Position numbers and translations under genes: made by a program. Shown in pieces: positions 43,058-51,250 of a stretch of 64,000 nt of DNA. Below the pieces are notes generated by a model, which saw only the letters and a program-made list of their open reading frames with translations, was not told where the DNA came from and did not search any database. Each line of letters opens with the position of its first letter. Within the stretch, counting starts at the first letter, position 1. This stretch comes from Sphingomonas lycopersici (GTDB lineage: Bacteria; Pseudomonadota; Alphaproteobacteria; Sphingomonadales; Sphingomonadaceae): positions 62,001 through 126,000 of the forward strand of contig NZ_JANFAU010000002.1 of the NCBI RefSeq assembly GCF_026130605.1, given 5' to 3'.

Positions 43058-44484
43058 TGCGCGTCGTTTTGCTTTCGCTCCCGCTCGTGGTGCTGGTTGC
43101 CGGGTGCACCGTCTCGCCGGCGCATCCGGGGACACAGGCGGCGCTGCCGCCCGCACGCCGGTCGCAGACGATTGCCCCTGCAAGTGGCACGGCGCAGCAG
43201 GTGGATGTCGGCGCGCCGCCGCTTGCGCAATGGTGGCGTGCGTTCGGCAGCGCCAAGCTCGACGCGTTGGTCGAGACCGCGCTGGCGCATAACGAGGACC
43301 TCGCCACCGCCGAGGCCAATCTGCGTCAGGCGCAGGAACAGGCGCGCGCCACCGCGGGCGGGCAGGGGCCGCAGGCCGATCTCAACTATCAGGTGCAGCG
43401 CGCCCGCGTGTCGAACGCGTTGCAGACCCCGCTCGCCGATCAATCGATCAACCTCTACACGCTCCACACCGCACAGGTGACGGTGGCCTATCCGCTCGAT
43501 CTGTTCGGCGAGGGGCGCAATCGCGTCCGCTCGGCGCGCGCGGCGGCGGAGGTGGCGGCGCATCGGCTCGACGCGGCGCGGATCACCGCAATCTCCAATC
43601 TGGTGCAGGCGGCGATCCAATATGCCGCGCTCGACGCGCAGGCCGAGGCGACGCGCAAGGCGATCGCCGACAATCGCGCGCTCGTCGCGATGCTCGAACG
43701 GCGGCGCGCGCTCGGCGATGTCGGGCTGTCCGATGTCACCGCGCAGCAGACCGTGCTCGCCAATGCCGAGGCGGCGTTGCCGCCGCTGGAGCGACAGCGC
43801 GCGCATCAGGCCGGGCTGATCCTCTCGCTGCTCGGCAGGCCCGCCGGGTCGCCGCTGCCGCCGCTGCCGGCGATGACCGACCTGCATCTGCCCGCCGATC
43901 TGCCCGTCGCGCTCCCGTCCGATATCGTCGCGCACCGCCCCGACGTCCAGGCGGCGGCGGCGCAGGTGCGCGGGGCGGCGGCCGATGTCGGTGCGGCAAT
44001 GGCGGCGCGCCTGCCGTCGATCACGCTCAGCGGGCAGGCGGGGGGCTCGGCGACGCATTTTGCCGATATGTTCGCCAGCGGGAATCCGTTCTTCTCGCTG
44101 ATCGGCGGGATCACCCAGCCGTTATTTCATTCGGGGCAATTGCTCCACCAGAAGCATGCGGCCGACGCGGCGCTCGATGCGGCCAAGGCGCAATATCGCG
44201 CGGCGGCGCTGCAGGCCTTCCTCGATGTCGACGACGCGCTGTCGGGGCTGCGCACCGATGCTGCCGCACTCGACGCGGCGACCCGCGCCGACGACGCCGC
44301 CAGTCGCACGCTGGTGATGACGCGGCGGCAGATGGAGTTGGGCGCAGTCGGCAGTTTCGCGCTGCTCAATGCCTCGTCGGCGGCGTCGCAGGCGGCGGTA
44401 CAGCGCATCCAGGCGACCGCGGCGCGGCTCACCGATACGGTGGCGTTGTTCCAGGCGTGCGGAACGCCCGTTACGGGAAAATAA
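43054..44484 (+). CDS. RND efflux outer-membrane lipoprotein (NodT type)
   Basis: The outer-membrane channel of the tripartite pump, 476 residues. The signal ends in a lipobox (LVAGC, Cys18). Two OEP repeats follow, with the NodT marks PPLAQWWRAFGSAKLDALVE near residue 55, NEDLATAEANLRQAQ, and DLFGEGRNRVRSARA. The start is the first of two adjacent ATG codons; the ATGA overlap with the pump gene favours 43054. The operon ends in a palindromic repeat. Confidence 0.93.
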   Translation: MMRVVLLSLPLVVLVAGCTVSPAHPGTQAALPPARRSQTIAPASGTAQQVDVGAPPLAQWWRAFGSAKLDALVETALAHNEDLATAEANLRQAQEQARATAGGQGPQADLNYQVQRARVSNALQTPLADQSINLYTLHTAQVTVAYPLDLFGEGRNRVRSARAAAEVAAHRLDAARITAISNLVQAAIQYAALDAQAEATRKAIADNRALVAMLERRRALGDVGLSDVTAQQTVLANAEAALPPLERQRAHQAGLILSLLGRPAGSPLPPLPAMTDLHLPADLPVALPSDIVAHRPDVQAAAAQVRGAAADVGAAMAARLPSITLSGQAGGSATHFADMFASGNPFFSLIGGITQPLFHSGQLLHQKHAADAALDAAKAQYRAAALQAFLDVDDALSGLRTDAAALDAATRADDAASRTLVMTRRQMELGAVGSFALLNASSAASQAAVQRIQATAARLTDTVALFQACGTPVTGK

Positions 44485-44492
44485 GTCCACCT

Positions 44493-44571
44493 CCGTTCGC
44501 CCTGAGCTTGTCGAAGGGCGTCCTGCCGGTCGTGAGGTGGGGACGCCCTTCGACAGGCTCAGGGCGAACGG
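44493..44571. repeat. palindromic repeat, CCGTTCGCCCTGAGC family, copy 2
   Basis: Left arm starting CCGTTCGCCCTGAGCTTGTC (44493-44523) and right arm ending CAGGCTCAGGGCGAACGG (44541-44571) are 31-base near-perfect complements with a 17-base spacer. It lies between the convergent efflux operon and response regulator gene, where it can form a long terminator-like hairpin. Confidence 0.85.
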
Positions 44572-44589
44572 CGTATCTGACGCACCGCG

Positions 44590-45258
44590 CTACGTCTGGA
44601 GCATATAACCCACGCCGCGCACCGTCTGGACGGTGAGCGCAAGTCCCGCCTCCTTCAGATGCCGGCGGATGCGATGGATATAGACTTCCACCGCATTCGA
44701 CCCGAGCGAATCGCCCGCGCCGAACAATTGATCCTCCAGCACGCGCTTGGGCACCACGCGATTGGGCTGGCGCATCAGCAGTTCGAGCAATTCGCCCTCG
44801 CGTACCGAAAATTCCAGCGCAGCGCCCTCGGCGCGAAACTGCCGCGCCTCGGTATCGAGTTCGAGCGTGCCGGCGCGGAGCAGCCGGTCCTTATACCCCG
44901 AGTCGCGCCGCAGGATCGCCAGCACCCGCGCGTGGAGCTCGTCGAAGTGGAACGGCTTGGACATATAATCGTCCGCCCCGGCGCTGAGGCCGCGGATGCG
45001 GTTTTCCACCTCGCCGCGCGCGGTGAGGATGATGATCGGTTCGCTGCGCTGCGCCGCGCGCAGCCGTTTGAGCAGATCGAGCCCATCCTCGTCGGGCAGC
45101 CCGAGATCGAGGATGACGAGCGCGTAGCGCGTCGTGCGGATCAATATATCGGCATCGCCGGCATTATGCGCGAGATCGCAATGCAGATGGCGCGCGGCGA
45201 AAGCTTCGCCGATCGCCTGGGCCAGCTCGATATTGTCCTCGACGACCAGCAACCTCAT
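44590..45258 (-). CDS. OmpR/PhoB-family response regulator
   Basis: A 222-residue two-domain regulator: a receiver domain with phospho-acceptor Asp51 (VILDLGLPDEDG), acidic pair E7-D8 and the switch Lys in YMSKPFHFDE, then a winged-helix DNA-binding domain (SVREGELLELLMRQPN, VEVYIHRIRRHL, VRGVGYML). No histidine kinase is adjacent, so it is an orphan in this window. It faces the RND efflux operon tail to tail and may or may not control it. Confidence 0.93.
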   Translation of the reverse strand: MRLLVVEDNIELAQAIGEAFAARHLHCDLAHNAGDADILIRTTRYALVILDLGLPDEDGLDLLKRLRAAQRSEPIIILTARGEVENRIRGLSAGADDYMSKPFHFDELHARVLAILRRDSGYKDRLLRAGTLELDTEARQFRAEGAALEFSVREGELLELLMRQPNRVVPKRVLEDQLFGAGDSLGSNAVEVYIHRIRRHLKEAGLALTVQTVRGVGYMLQT

Positions 45259-45300
45259 CGCCGCCTCATGCGACGCGCGCGGCGGTCGTGCAATGCGCGA

Positions 45301-45918
45301 TCAGTCGTGCGGGCCGGCATAGCCGGGCAGATACGCCGCCTCCGCCCCACGCGCGATCGTCAGCGCCTTTTCGACCGCGGTGTCGAAATCGCTCTCCAGC
45401 AGCGCGGGCTTGATGCGGTGGCGCAGGAAATCGGCCCAGAGGAATTCGGAATAGGGCGTATCGTCCTTGGCATAGCCGCCCGCGCGACGGAGCTGGCCGG
45501 CGAGCGAGCGATAGGGATCGTCGCGCAGCCGCGAGAGCTTCTTGGGCAGGTCCGCCGCCGACTTGCGCACGCCCTTCTCGTCGAACGGGTGGAGCCAGTT
45601 GCGGTTGTCCATCACCGTCAGGAAGGTCTCGCGCGACAAATGGCTGAGATCGGCGACGATTCGCACCAGCACCTGCTGCTGCCCGGCCTCCATCAGCGCG
45701 ACCGCGAGGTGGTGGTTGTCGATGATCCACGGCCGCTGCTTCGGCCCGAGGATCGCGGGGAGCAGATGGTGCGACAGGAAGGCGCCGCCCGCTTCGTGCG
45801 AGCGCTCCTCCCAGTCACGGCGCTTGCGGGCGACCTCGCGCCGGCCGACCGTCATCTGGGTCGGGCGGAGCTCAGCGAGCGGGGTCGGGTGGAGGATCGG
45901 TGGGCAGTCCTGCATCAT
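45301..45918 (-). CDS. ParB-like putative nuclease (ParBc_2 family)
   Basis: This protein of about 205 residues matches the ParBc_2 group (a putative ParB/sulfiredoxin-like fold, different from chromosomal ParB): ELRPTQMTVGRREVARKR at the start, WIIDNHHLAVALMEAG, and RNWLHPFDEKGVR. The function is unknown. Three start codons in a row (GTG 45921, ATG 45918, ATG 45915) overlap the stop of the SulP gene; AAGGGGAAG just upstream serves any of them. The overlap means it is translated together with the transporter. Confidence 0.82.
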   Translation of the reverse strand: MMQDCPPILHPTPLAELRPTQMTVGRREVARKRRDWEERSHEAGGAFLSHHLLPAILGPKQRPWIIDNHHLAVALMEAGQQQVLVRIVADLSHLSRETFLTVMDNRNWLHPFDEKGVRKSAADLPKKLSRLRDDPYRSLAGQLRRAGGYAKDDTPYSEFLWADFLRHRIKPALLESDFDTAVEKALTIARGAEAAYLPGYAGPHD

Positions 45919-47513
45919 CACTTCCCCTTGTCGCCGCTTATCGCCGCCACCGCGTCGGCGACGCTGTAGCTGCTGCGCGCGGCGAGATCGTCGCGGCCCG
46001 CGCGGTGGAACAGGTCGCGGATATGATCATGGACCCGCGCGAGCCGCAAGCTGGTGCCGGCGCGCGATATTTTGTCGTCGAACTCGATCAGGCAGTCGAG
46101 CGCCGTACTGTCCAGATCGAAGCTTTCCTCGATGCTCAGCACCAGCGCATGCCCGCCGCCGAGCCGGCGCTCGACATCGCGCAGCACGCGTTCGGCATTG
46201 CCGAAGAACAGCGGTTCGGACGGGCGGAGCACCAGTATCCCGGCCACCGGCTTGGCATCGGGATGCCGCGCGAGATCAACGAAATCATGTCCGCCGCCAA
46301 GCTGCCCCAGTTCGAGCACGTTCGAGGTCGACATCCGCTGGATCAGCGCGGCGAGCGACAGCGCGATCGCGATCAGCATCCCGTCGAGCACGCCGAACGC
46401 CAGCACCGCTGCTGCCGCCGCGAATGCTACCACTTCGTCGCGTCTGATCCGCCAGAGGTGGAGGAAAGGTGCGGGGGACAAAGCGTGGGTCAACGCGGCA
46501 ATCACCACCGCCGCCAACACCGCATCGGGCAGATGCGCGATCGCCGGCCGGCCGAACCAGGCGAGCAGCCCGAGCGTGACCGCCGCGAACACCGGGGTCC
46601 AGCGCGACGCTGCGCCTGCCGCCTCGCTCGCCGAGCCGGCGGAAAACCCCGCGCCGACCGGCATCCCCTGGACGACCGCCGCCGCCAGATTGGCGCCGCC
46701 GATCGCGGCCAGCTCGCGATCGGGATCGATCGAATCGCCGTGGCGCAACGCCAGCGCGCGCATCGTTCCCCAGCTTTCGGCGAATAGGATCAGCGCCAGC
46801 GGCACCACCAGTTGCGCCAGTCGTGACACCGCGCCGAAGCCGATATCGGGCAGTTCGGGAAGGTGCAGCGCGATCGCGATGTCGCCCACCGTCCGGACGC
46901 CGTGTGCCGTCAGATCGAGCAGGCGCGAGGCGGCGATCCCCAGCACGAGCACGACAAAGGCGGCGGGAATGCCGGGCAGGCGTCGCAACCCGAGCAGCAA
47001 CGCCAGCGCGACCAATCCGGTCGCGACCGAGGCGAGATGCCAGTCCGGCATCGTCTCGGCGAGCCGCGCGACCAGTGTCAGCAGATTGCCGCCGGCGATA
47101 TCGACCCCGACGATCGCCGGGAGCTGGCGGAGGATGATCGTGATCGCGAGCCCGAGCGCGAAGCCGCGCAGCACCGGGCGGGCGATGAAGCTGGTCAGCG
47201 CCCCCAGTCGCAGCGCTGCGGCGATCAGGAACAGCAGCCCCGCCAGCGCAACTGCCAGCGTCGCCAATATCTCGCGCGGCACCGCCTCATGCGCCATTGC
47301 CGCAAGCGCCGCCGCGAGGATCGCGGCGGAGGAGGAGGTGGGGGAAACGATCGCGAACCGGCTGCGCCCGATCGCGGCATAAGCGAGGCATCCGGCGATT
47401 GCCGCGACGATCGCGCGCGCCGGTTCGAGCCCCGCGATGCTGGCATAGGCCACCGCCTCCGGCAGCAATAGCCCCGCGACCGAAACGCCAGCGATCACAT
47501 CGGCCCGCGCCAT
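45918..47513 (-). CDS. SulP-family anion transporter with STAS domain
   Basis: An inner-membrane transporter of 531 residues with about 11-12 helices in the N-terminal 420 residues (PEAVAYASIAGLEPARAI in the first helices is the SulP signature) and a C-terminal STAS domain (about 430-520, with DLDSTALDCLIEFDD). SulP proteins take up sulfate, bicarbonate or dicarboxylates; the ion here cannot be told from sequence. It is followed by the ParB-like gene with overlapping stop and start. Confidence 0.93.
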   Translation of the reverse strand: MARADVIAGVSVAGLLLPEAVAYASIAGLEPARAIVAAIAGCLAYAAIGRSRFAIVSPTSSSAAILAAALAAMAHEAVPREILATLAVALAGLLFLIAAALRLGALTSFIARPVLRGFALGLAITIILRQLPAIVGVDIAGGNLLTLVARLAETMPDWHLASVATGLVALALLLGLRRLPGIPAAFVVLVLGIAASRLLDLTAHGVRTVGDIAIALHLPELPDIGFGAVSRLAQLVVPLALILFAESWGTMRALALRHGDSIDPDRELAAIGGANLAAAVVQGMPVGAGFSAGSASEAAGAASRWTPVFAAVTLGLLAWFGRPAIAHLPDAVLAAVVIAALTHALSPAPFLHLWRIRRDEVVAFAAAAAVLAFGVLDGMLIAIALSLAALIQRMSTSNVLELGQLGGGHDFVDLARHPDAKPVAGILVLRPSEPLFFGNAERVLRDVERRLGGGHALVLSIEESFDLDSTALDCLIEFDDKISRAGTSLRLARVHDHIRDLFHRAGRDDLAARSSYSVADAVAAISGDKGK

Positions 47514-47802
47514 GCCGGCACGCTACGCACTTTCAATGCGTTGGCAAGCTGCAGAACGCGGACGAACGCCGGCGGCGGCGGTTGGGGAAATCGCGCCGTG
47601 GTGATATGATCGCACCGGCGCTGCGGACCCGATCCGGCCGATGGCCGCCCCGCGCGCCGATCGATGCCGACACCGGCTCGGCGAGTGGCGAAGCGCGTCT
47701 CCACAGGGAATGGAGCACGCACGTCGCCGGCGCCTGCATCGCGATCTGTTCCGGCCTGTTTTTCCGCGCCTTTGCGGATGCCGGATCGCGAGGAGACGAA
47801 CA

Positions 47803-48204
47803 ATGAAATCGACACCTTTGCTGATGGCGCTCGGCGCCGTCGCGCTCGCCGGTCCCGGGACGGTGACGGCCCAGCGCGGCGGTCATCCCGCCGCAATGCC
47901 GATGATCCATACCCCGACTACCTTGGCCCCGACGACGGCCCCCGCCACGCATATGTCGCAGGGGGCGACCCAGGGGACGGGCTGGAATCATATGAACGGC
48001 CCGACCCATGCCACCGGTCAGCCCAATGCGTCATGCGGCAGCGCCAGCGCGCCGACCACGCCGGGCAATGCCGGGAGCGCGCCGGGATCGGCATTCAATC
48101 CGACGGGACAAGCGGGCTCGGTCTATGCCGGCCAGCAGCCGCAGAACTCGCGCAACACCGCTTCGGTGTCGCAATATGATTCTGCCTGCCTGCATCACAA
48201 TTAG
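47803..48204 (+). CDS. small secreted protein, no recognised family
   Basis: I do not recognise this 133-residue protein. It starts with a signal peptide (MKSTPLLMALGAVALAGPGTV, cleavage about residue 23, before QRGG). The mature part is low in complexity: rich in Ala, Gly, Thr, Ser, Asn and Pro, with His-Met-containing segments (HPAAMPMIHTPTT, HMSQGATQGTGWNHMNGP) and two Cys (in NASCGSA and SACLHHN) that could form a disulfide. The His/Met content could bind metal, but this is a guess. AGGAGACGA gives a good ribosome site. Confidence 0.72.
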   Translation: MKSTPLLMALGAVALAGPGTVTAQRGGHPAAMPMIHTPTTLAPTTAPATHMSQGATQGTGWNHMNGPTHATGQPNASCGSASAPTTPGNAGSAPGSAFNPTGQAGSVYAGQQPQNSRNTASVSQYDSACLHHN

Positions 48205-48295
48205 GCAATATTGAACCACGGGTGACGCGCGCGGCCGTCCACCGGTCGCGCGCGTGCTCGCGTCCGCTCCAAAAAATCCAGATTTTTCAGAAAGG

Positions 48296-48369
48296 TGGAG
48301 GCCCGACCGGGAATCGAACCCGGGTGCAAGGATTTGCAGTCCTCTGCGTCACCACTCCGCCATCGGGCC
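48296..48369 (-). tRNA. tRNA-Cys (GCA)
   Basis: On the minus strand the gene starts GGCCCGATGGCGGAGTGG, has the anticodon loop ACTGCAAAT with anticodon GCA, the T-arm GGGTTCGATTCCC, and a 3' acceptor strand TCGGGCC followed by discriminator U and an encoded CCA. The acceptor pairs GGCCCGA with TCGGGCC perfectly. The total is 74 bases including CCA. Confidence 0.95.
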
Positions 48370-48520
48370 TCGATGTGCGTGGAGCGCGGGCTGATGCGTC
48401 GGCGCTCGCTCGCTGTCAAGCGCGCGGCGACAGTTGGCGGCGCAGCGGTGACGCGATACAAGCCGCGCGAATGCTTTAGTGTATTGCATCAATAAAACAG
48501 CTGTGCGACAGGGTATGATC

Positions 48521-49189
48521 ATGACCGCGACCATTTCTCCCGCGAACGATTTCGAGGCGATGCGCACCGCAATGGTGGTGAGCCAGCTGCGTCCCAATGC
48601 GGTGAACGATCCGCGCGTCGTGGCGGCGATGGCCGCCGTCGCGCGCGAGACATTCGTGCCGTCCGAGGCCGCGCCGCTCGCGTATCGCGATACCGCGGTG
48701 CCGCTCGGTAACGGGCGTGCGGCGAACCTGCCGATCGCGACCGGCCGGCTGCTGACCGAGGCGCGGCTGCAGCCGGGCGACCGGGTGCTGCTGATCGGTG
48801 CTGCGACCGGCTATACCGCGGCGGTTCTCGCCGGCCTCGTCGGCCATGTCGTCGCGGTCGAGAGCGACGCCGATCTCGCTGCCCGCGCGCGCGCCGCGCT
48901 GGCCGGAGTCACGGGGGTCGAACTGGTCGAGGGGCCGCTCGAACACGGCCATGCCGCCGGCGCACCCTATGACGTGATCGTGGTCGACGGCGCGGTCGAG
49001 GAACTCCCTGAGGCGCTGGTCGATCAGGTGCGCGAAGGCGGCCGGATCGTTGCCGGGCTGGTCGATCGCGGAGTCACCCGGCTTGCCGCCGGGCGCCGCA
49101 CCGGGGGCGGCTTCGGCCTCGTCGGTTTCGCGGATATCGAATCGGTGGTGCTGCCGGGCTTCGCGCGCCGGCGCGGATTCAGCTTCTGA
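48521..49189 (+). CDS. protein-L-isoaspartate O-methyltransferase-like protein
   Basis: A 222-residue SAM-dependent methyltransferase of the Pcm type: RTAMVVSQLRPNAVNDPRV at the N-terminus, the ETFVP segment, and the SAM-binding IGAATGYTAAVLA followed by VAVESDADLA. It should methylate damaged isoaspartyl residues for repair. The ATG at 48521 is favoured since ACAGGG lies seven bases upstream; ATG 48515 is the alternative. It is eight bases before tolC, and the pair is probably one transcript. Confidence 0.88.
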   Translation: MTATISPANDFEAMRTAMVVSQLRPNAVNDPRVVAAMAAVARETFVPSEAAPLAYRDTAVPLGNGRAANLPIATGRLLTEARLQPGDRVLLIGAATGYTAAVLAGLVGHVVAVESDADLAARARAALAGVTGVELVEGPLEHGHAAGAPYDVIVVDGAVEELPEALVDQVREGGRIVAGLVDRGVTRLAAGRRTGGGFGLVGFADIESVVLPGFARRRGFSF

Positions 49190-49197
49190 GGTATTCT

Positions 49198-50715
49198 TTG
49201 GGCCGCCATCTTTCTTCGATCGCGCCGGTCGCGATCCTTGCCGCGACGCTCGCTGTGCCTGCCTCCGCGGAGACGCTGCGTGATGCGTTGGCCAAAGCCT
49301 ATCACGATAATCCGACAATCACCGGCGCGCGTGCACAGCAGCGCGCCAATGACGAGAATGTGCCGATCGCCAAGGCCGCGGGGCGCCCCGGCGTTTCCGC
49401 CACCGGGTCGTTGAACGACAATCTGGTGCGCACCGGCAATTCCTTCACCACGCCGGCGCGGATCGCGCAGCTCGGGGTGACGCTCAACGTGCCGGTCTAT
49501 TCGGGCGGCGCGGTGCGCAATTCGATTCGCGCGGCCGAAACCCGGGTGGAAGCCGGGCAGGCCAGCCTCCGCGGGACCGAGGCGACGACCTTCACCAATG
49601 TGGTCGCCGCCTACAACAATGTGCTGCGCGACGAAGCGATCGTCGGGCTCAACGCGCAGAATGTGAAGGTGCTGGAAACCAACCTCACCGCGGCGCGCGA
49701 TCGTTTCCAGGTCGGCGATCTGACGCGGACCGACGTCGCGCAGTCCGAGGCGCGGCTGAGCCTGGCGCGCGCGCAATTGCAGACCGCGCAGGCCAATCTG
49801 ATTTCGAGCCGCGAGAATTATGTCGCGCTGGTCGGCACGGCGCCGGGCACGCTCGAGCCGCCGCCGCCGCTGCCGCATTTGCCCGATTCACCCGATTCGG
49901 CGGTCGAGGTCGCGCTGAGCCAGAACCCGACCTTGCTCGCCGCGCAGCGCCAGCGCGATGCCACGCGCTATGACGTCAAAGTGGCGCAGGCCAGCCGGTT
50001 GCCGACCGTCGGGATCGGGGTGGGGGAGAATGCCACTTCCTATCTCGGCTCGCTCGGCGCGGGCACGGGGCTCGGCGTCGGGCAGAACGGGTCGTCGACC
50101 TCGATCGGCGTCAACCTCCGGGTGCCGATCTTCCAGGGCGGGCTTCCCGCCGCGCAGATCCGGCAGGCGCAGGCGAATCGCTCGCAGGCGATCGAGAATG
50201 CCACCGCGGCGGAGCGGCAGGTGATCGCCGATACGCGCTCGTCCTTTGCGATCTGGCGGTCGGCGCTGGAGGTGATCCAGTCGTCGGAGGCGGCGGTCAA
50301 TGCGAATCGGCTCTCGCTGGAGGGCGTGCGGGCCGAGAACAGCGTCGGCAACCGGACGATCCTCGATATCCTCAACGCGGAGCAGGAATTGCTCAACAGC
50401 CAGGTGACGCTCGTCACCGCGCGTCGCGACGCTTATGTCGCGGGCTTCGCGCTGCTCGCGGCGATGGGGCGGGCGGAGGCACGCGATCTCGGGCTCGACG
50501 GCGGGCCGCTCTACAATCCGGCGGACAATTATAATGCGGTGAAAGGCCGGTTCCTCGATTACGGCACCGGCGCCGCGCCCGTGCCGATCGCCCCGACCAC
50601 CGCGAAAGTGGCGCCGCAAAACGCCACGGTGACGCGTCCGCTCGGCCCGGAATTCGATACGCCTGTTGACAGGAACGCCCCCTTAACCACAGGTGAGCAC
50701 GCACCAAACCGCTGA
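49198..50715 (+). CDS. TolC-family outer-membrane channel protein
   Basis: A 505-residue outer-membrane efflux protein with a signal peptide (cleavage after PASA, about residue 24) and two TolC repeats: ETLRDALAKAYHDNPTITGA, then long helical segments with many Gln and Ala, and the second repeat beginning AVEVALSQNPTLLAAQ. It serves type I secretion or RND efflux. The start is TTG 49198 with TGAGGT upstream, which agrees with the position of the signal peptide. It has no RND or ABC partner nearby, as is common for housekeeping TolC. Confidence 0.92.
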   Translation: MGRHLSSIAPVAILAATLAVPASAETLRDALAKAYHDNPTITGARAQQRANDENVPIAKAAGRPGVSATGSLNDNLVRTGNSFTTPARIAQLGVTLNVPVYSGGAVRNSIRAAETRVEAGQASLRGTEATTFTNVVAAYNNVLRDEAIVGLNAQNVKVLETNLTAARDRFQVGDLTRTDVAQSEARLSLARAQLQTAQANLISSRENYVALVGTAPGTLEPPPPLPHLPDSPDSAVEVALSQNPTLLAAQRQRDATRYDVKVAQASRLPTVGIGVGENATSYLGSLGAGTGLGVGQNGSSTSIGVNLRVPIFQGGLPAAQIRQAQANRSQAIENATAAERQVIADTRSSFAIWRSALEVIQSSEAAVNANRLSLEGVRAENSVGNRTILDILNAEQELLNSQVTLVTARRDAYVAGFALLAAMGRAEARDLGLDGGPLYNPADNYNAVKGRFLDYGTGAAPVPIAPTTAKVAPQNATVTRPLGPEFDTPVDRNAPLTTGEHAPNR

Positions 50716-50729
50716 TTGGAACGTCGCTT

Positions 50730-51197
50730 ATGGGGGACACTAGCGCCGAGCCGTCGATGGAGGACATCCTGTCTTCGATCAAACGGATCATCGCCGAGGA
50801 GGGAGAGGGGACAACGCGCATGCGCCGTCCCTCGATTCGTCCTGTGCCGTCAGTTGTCCCGCCGCCGCCGAGCGAGGAGGCGGACGAGGTGCTGGAGCTG
50901 CGTCACGCTATGGCCACCGAACCCACCACGAGCGACACGTCCGCACCTCAGTCTCGGCCCGAACCGGTGCCCGAGGCGATCGTCTCGCAGGAAACCGCGC
51001 AAGCGACTCGCGGCGCGCTCGACGCGCTCTCGCGATTGCTGGTGAAGCCCGAGCCCAATACCGACGGCACGCTGGAAGGGCTGGTGCGCGAAATGCTCCG
51101 CCCGATGCTGCGCGAATGGCTCGACGCCAACCTGCCCGCGATCGTCGAATCGGTCGTCGCGCGCGAGGTCGCCAAGATCACCAGCTCGGGGCGCTGA
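50730..51197 (+). CDS. popZ: PopZ-type polar organising protein (DUF2497)
   Basis: A 155-residue protein with the PopZ layout: a short conserved N-terminal helix (EPSMEDILSSIKRIIAEE), an acidic, proline-rich disordered middle (about 30-100), and a conserved C-terminal helical region (LEGLVREMLRPMLREWLDAN, VESVVAREVAKI). PopZ self-assembles at cell poles and anchors the ParB-bound chromosome origin in alphaproteobacteria. The ATG at 50730 starts 15 bases after the tolC stop. It may be co-transcribed with tolC. Confidence 0.9.
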   Translation: MGDTSAEPSMEDILSSIKRIIAEEGEGTTRMRRPSIRPVPSVVPPPPSEEADEVLELRHAMATEPTTSDTSAPQSRPEPVPEAIVSQETAQATRGALDALSRLLVKPEPNTDGTLEGLVREMLRPMLREWLDANLPAIVESVVAREVAKITSSGR

Positions 51198-51250
51198 CCC
51201 GCGCCTGCCGGAGATTGTAGCAGCGGTTACGATCTGCTCTATCTGCCGGC

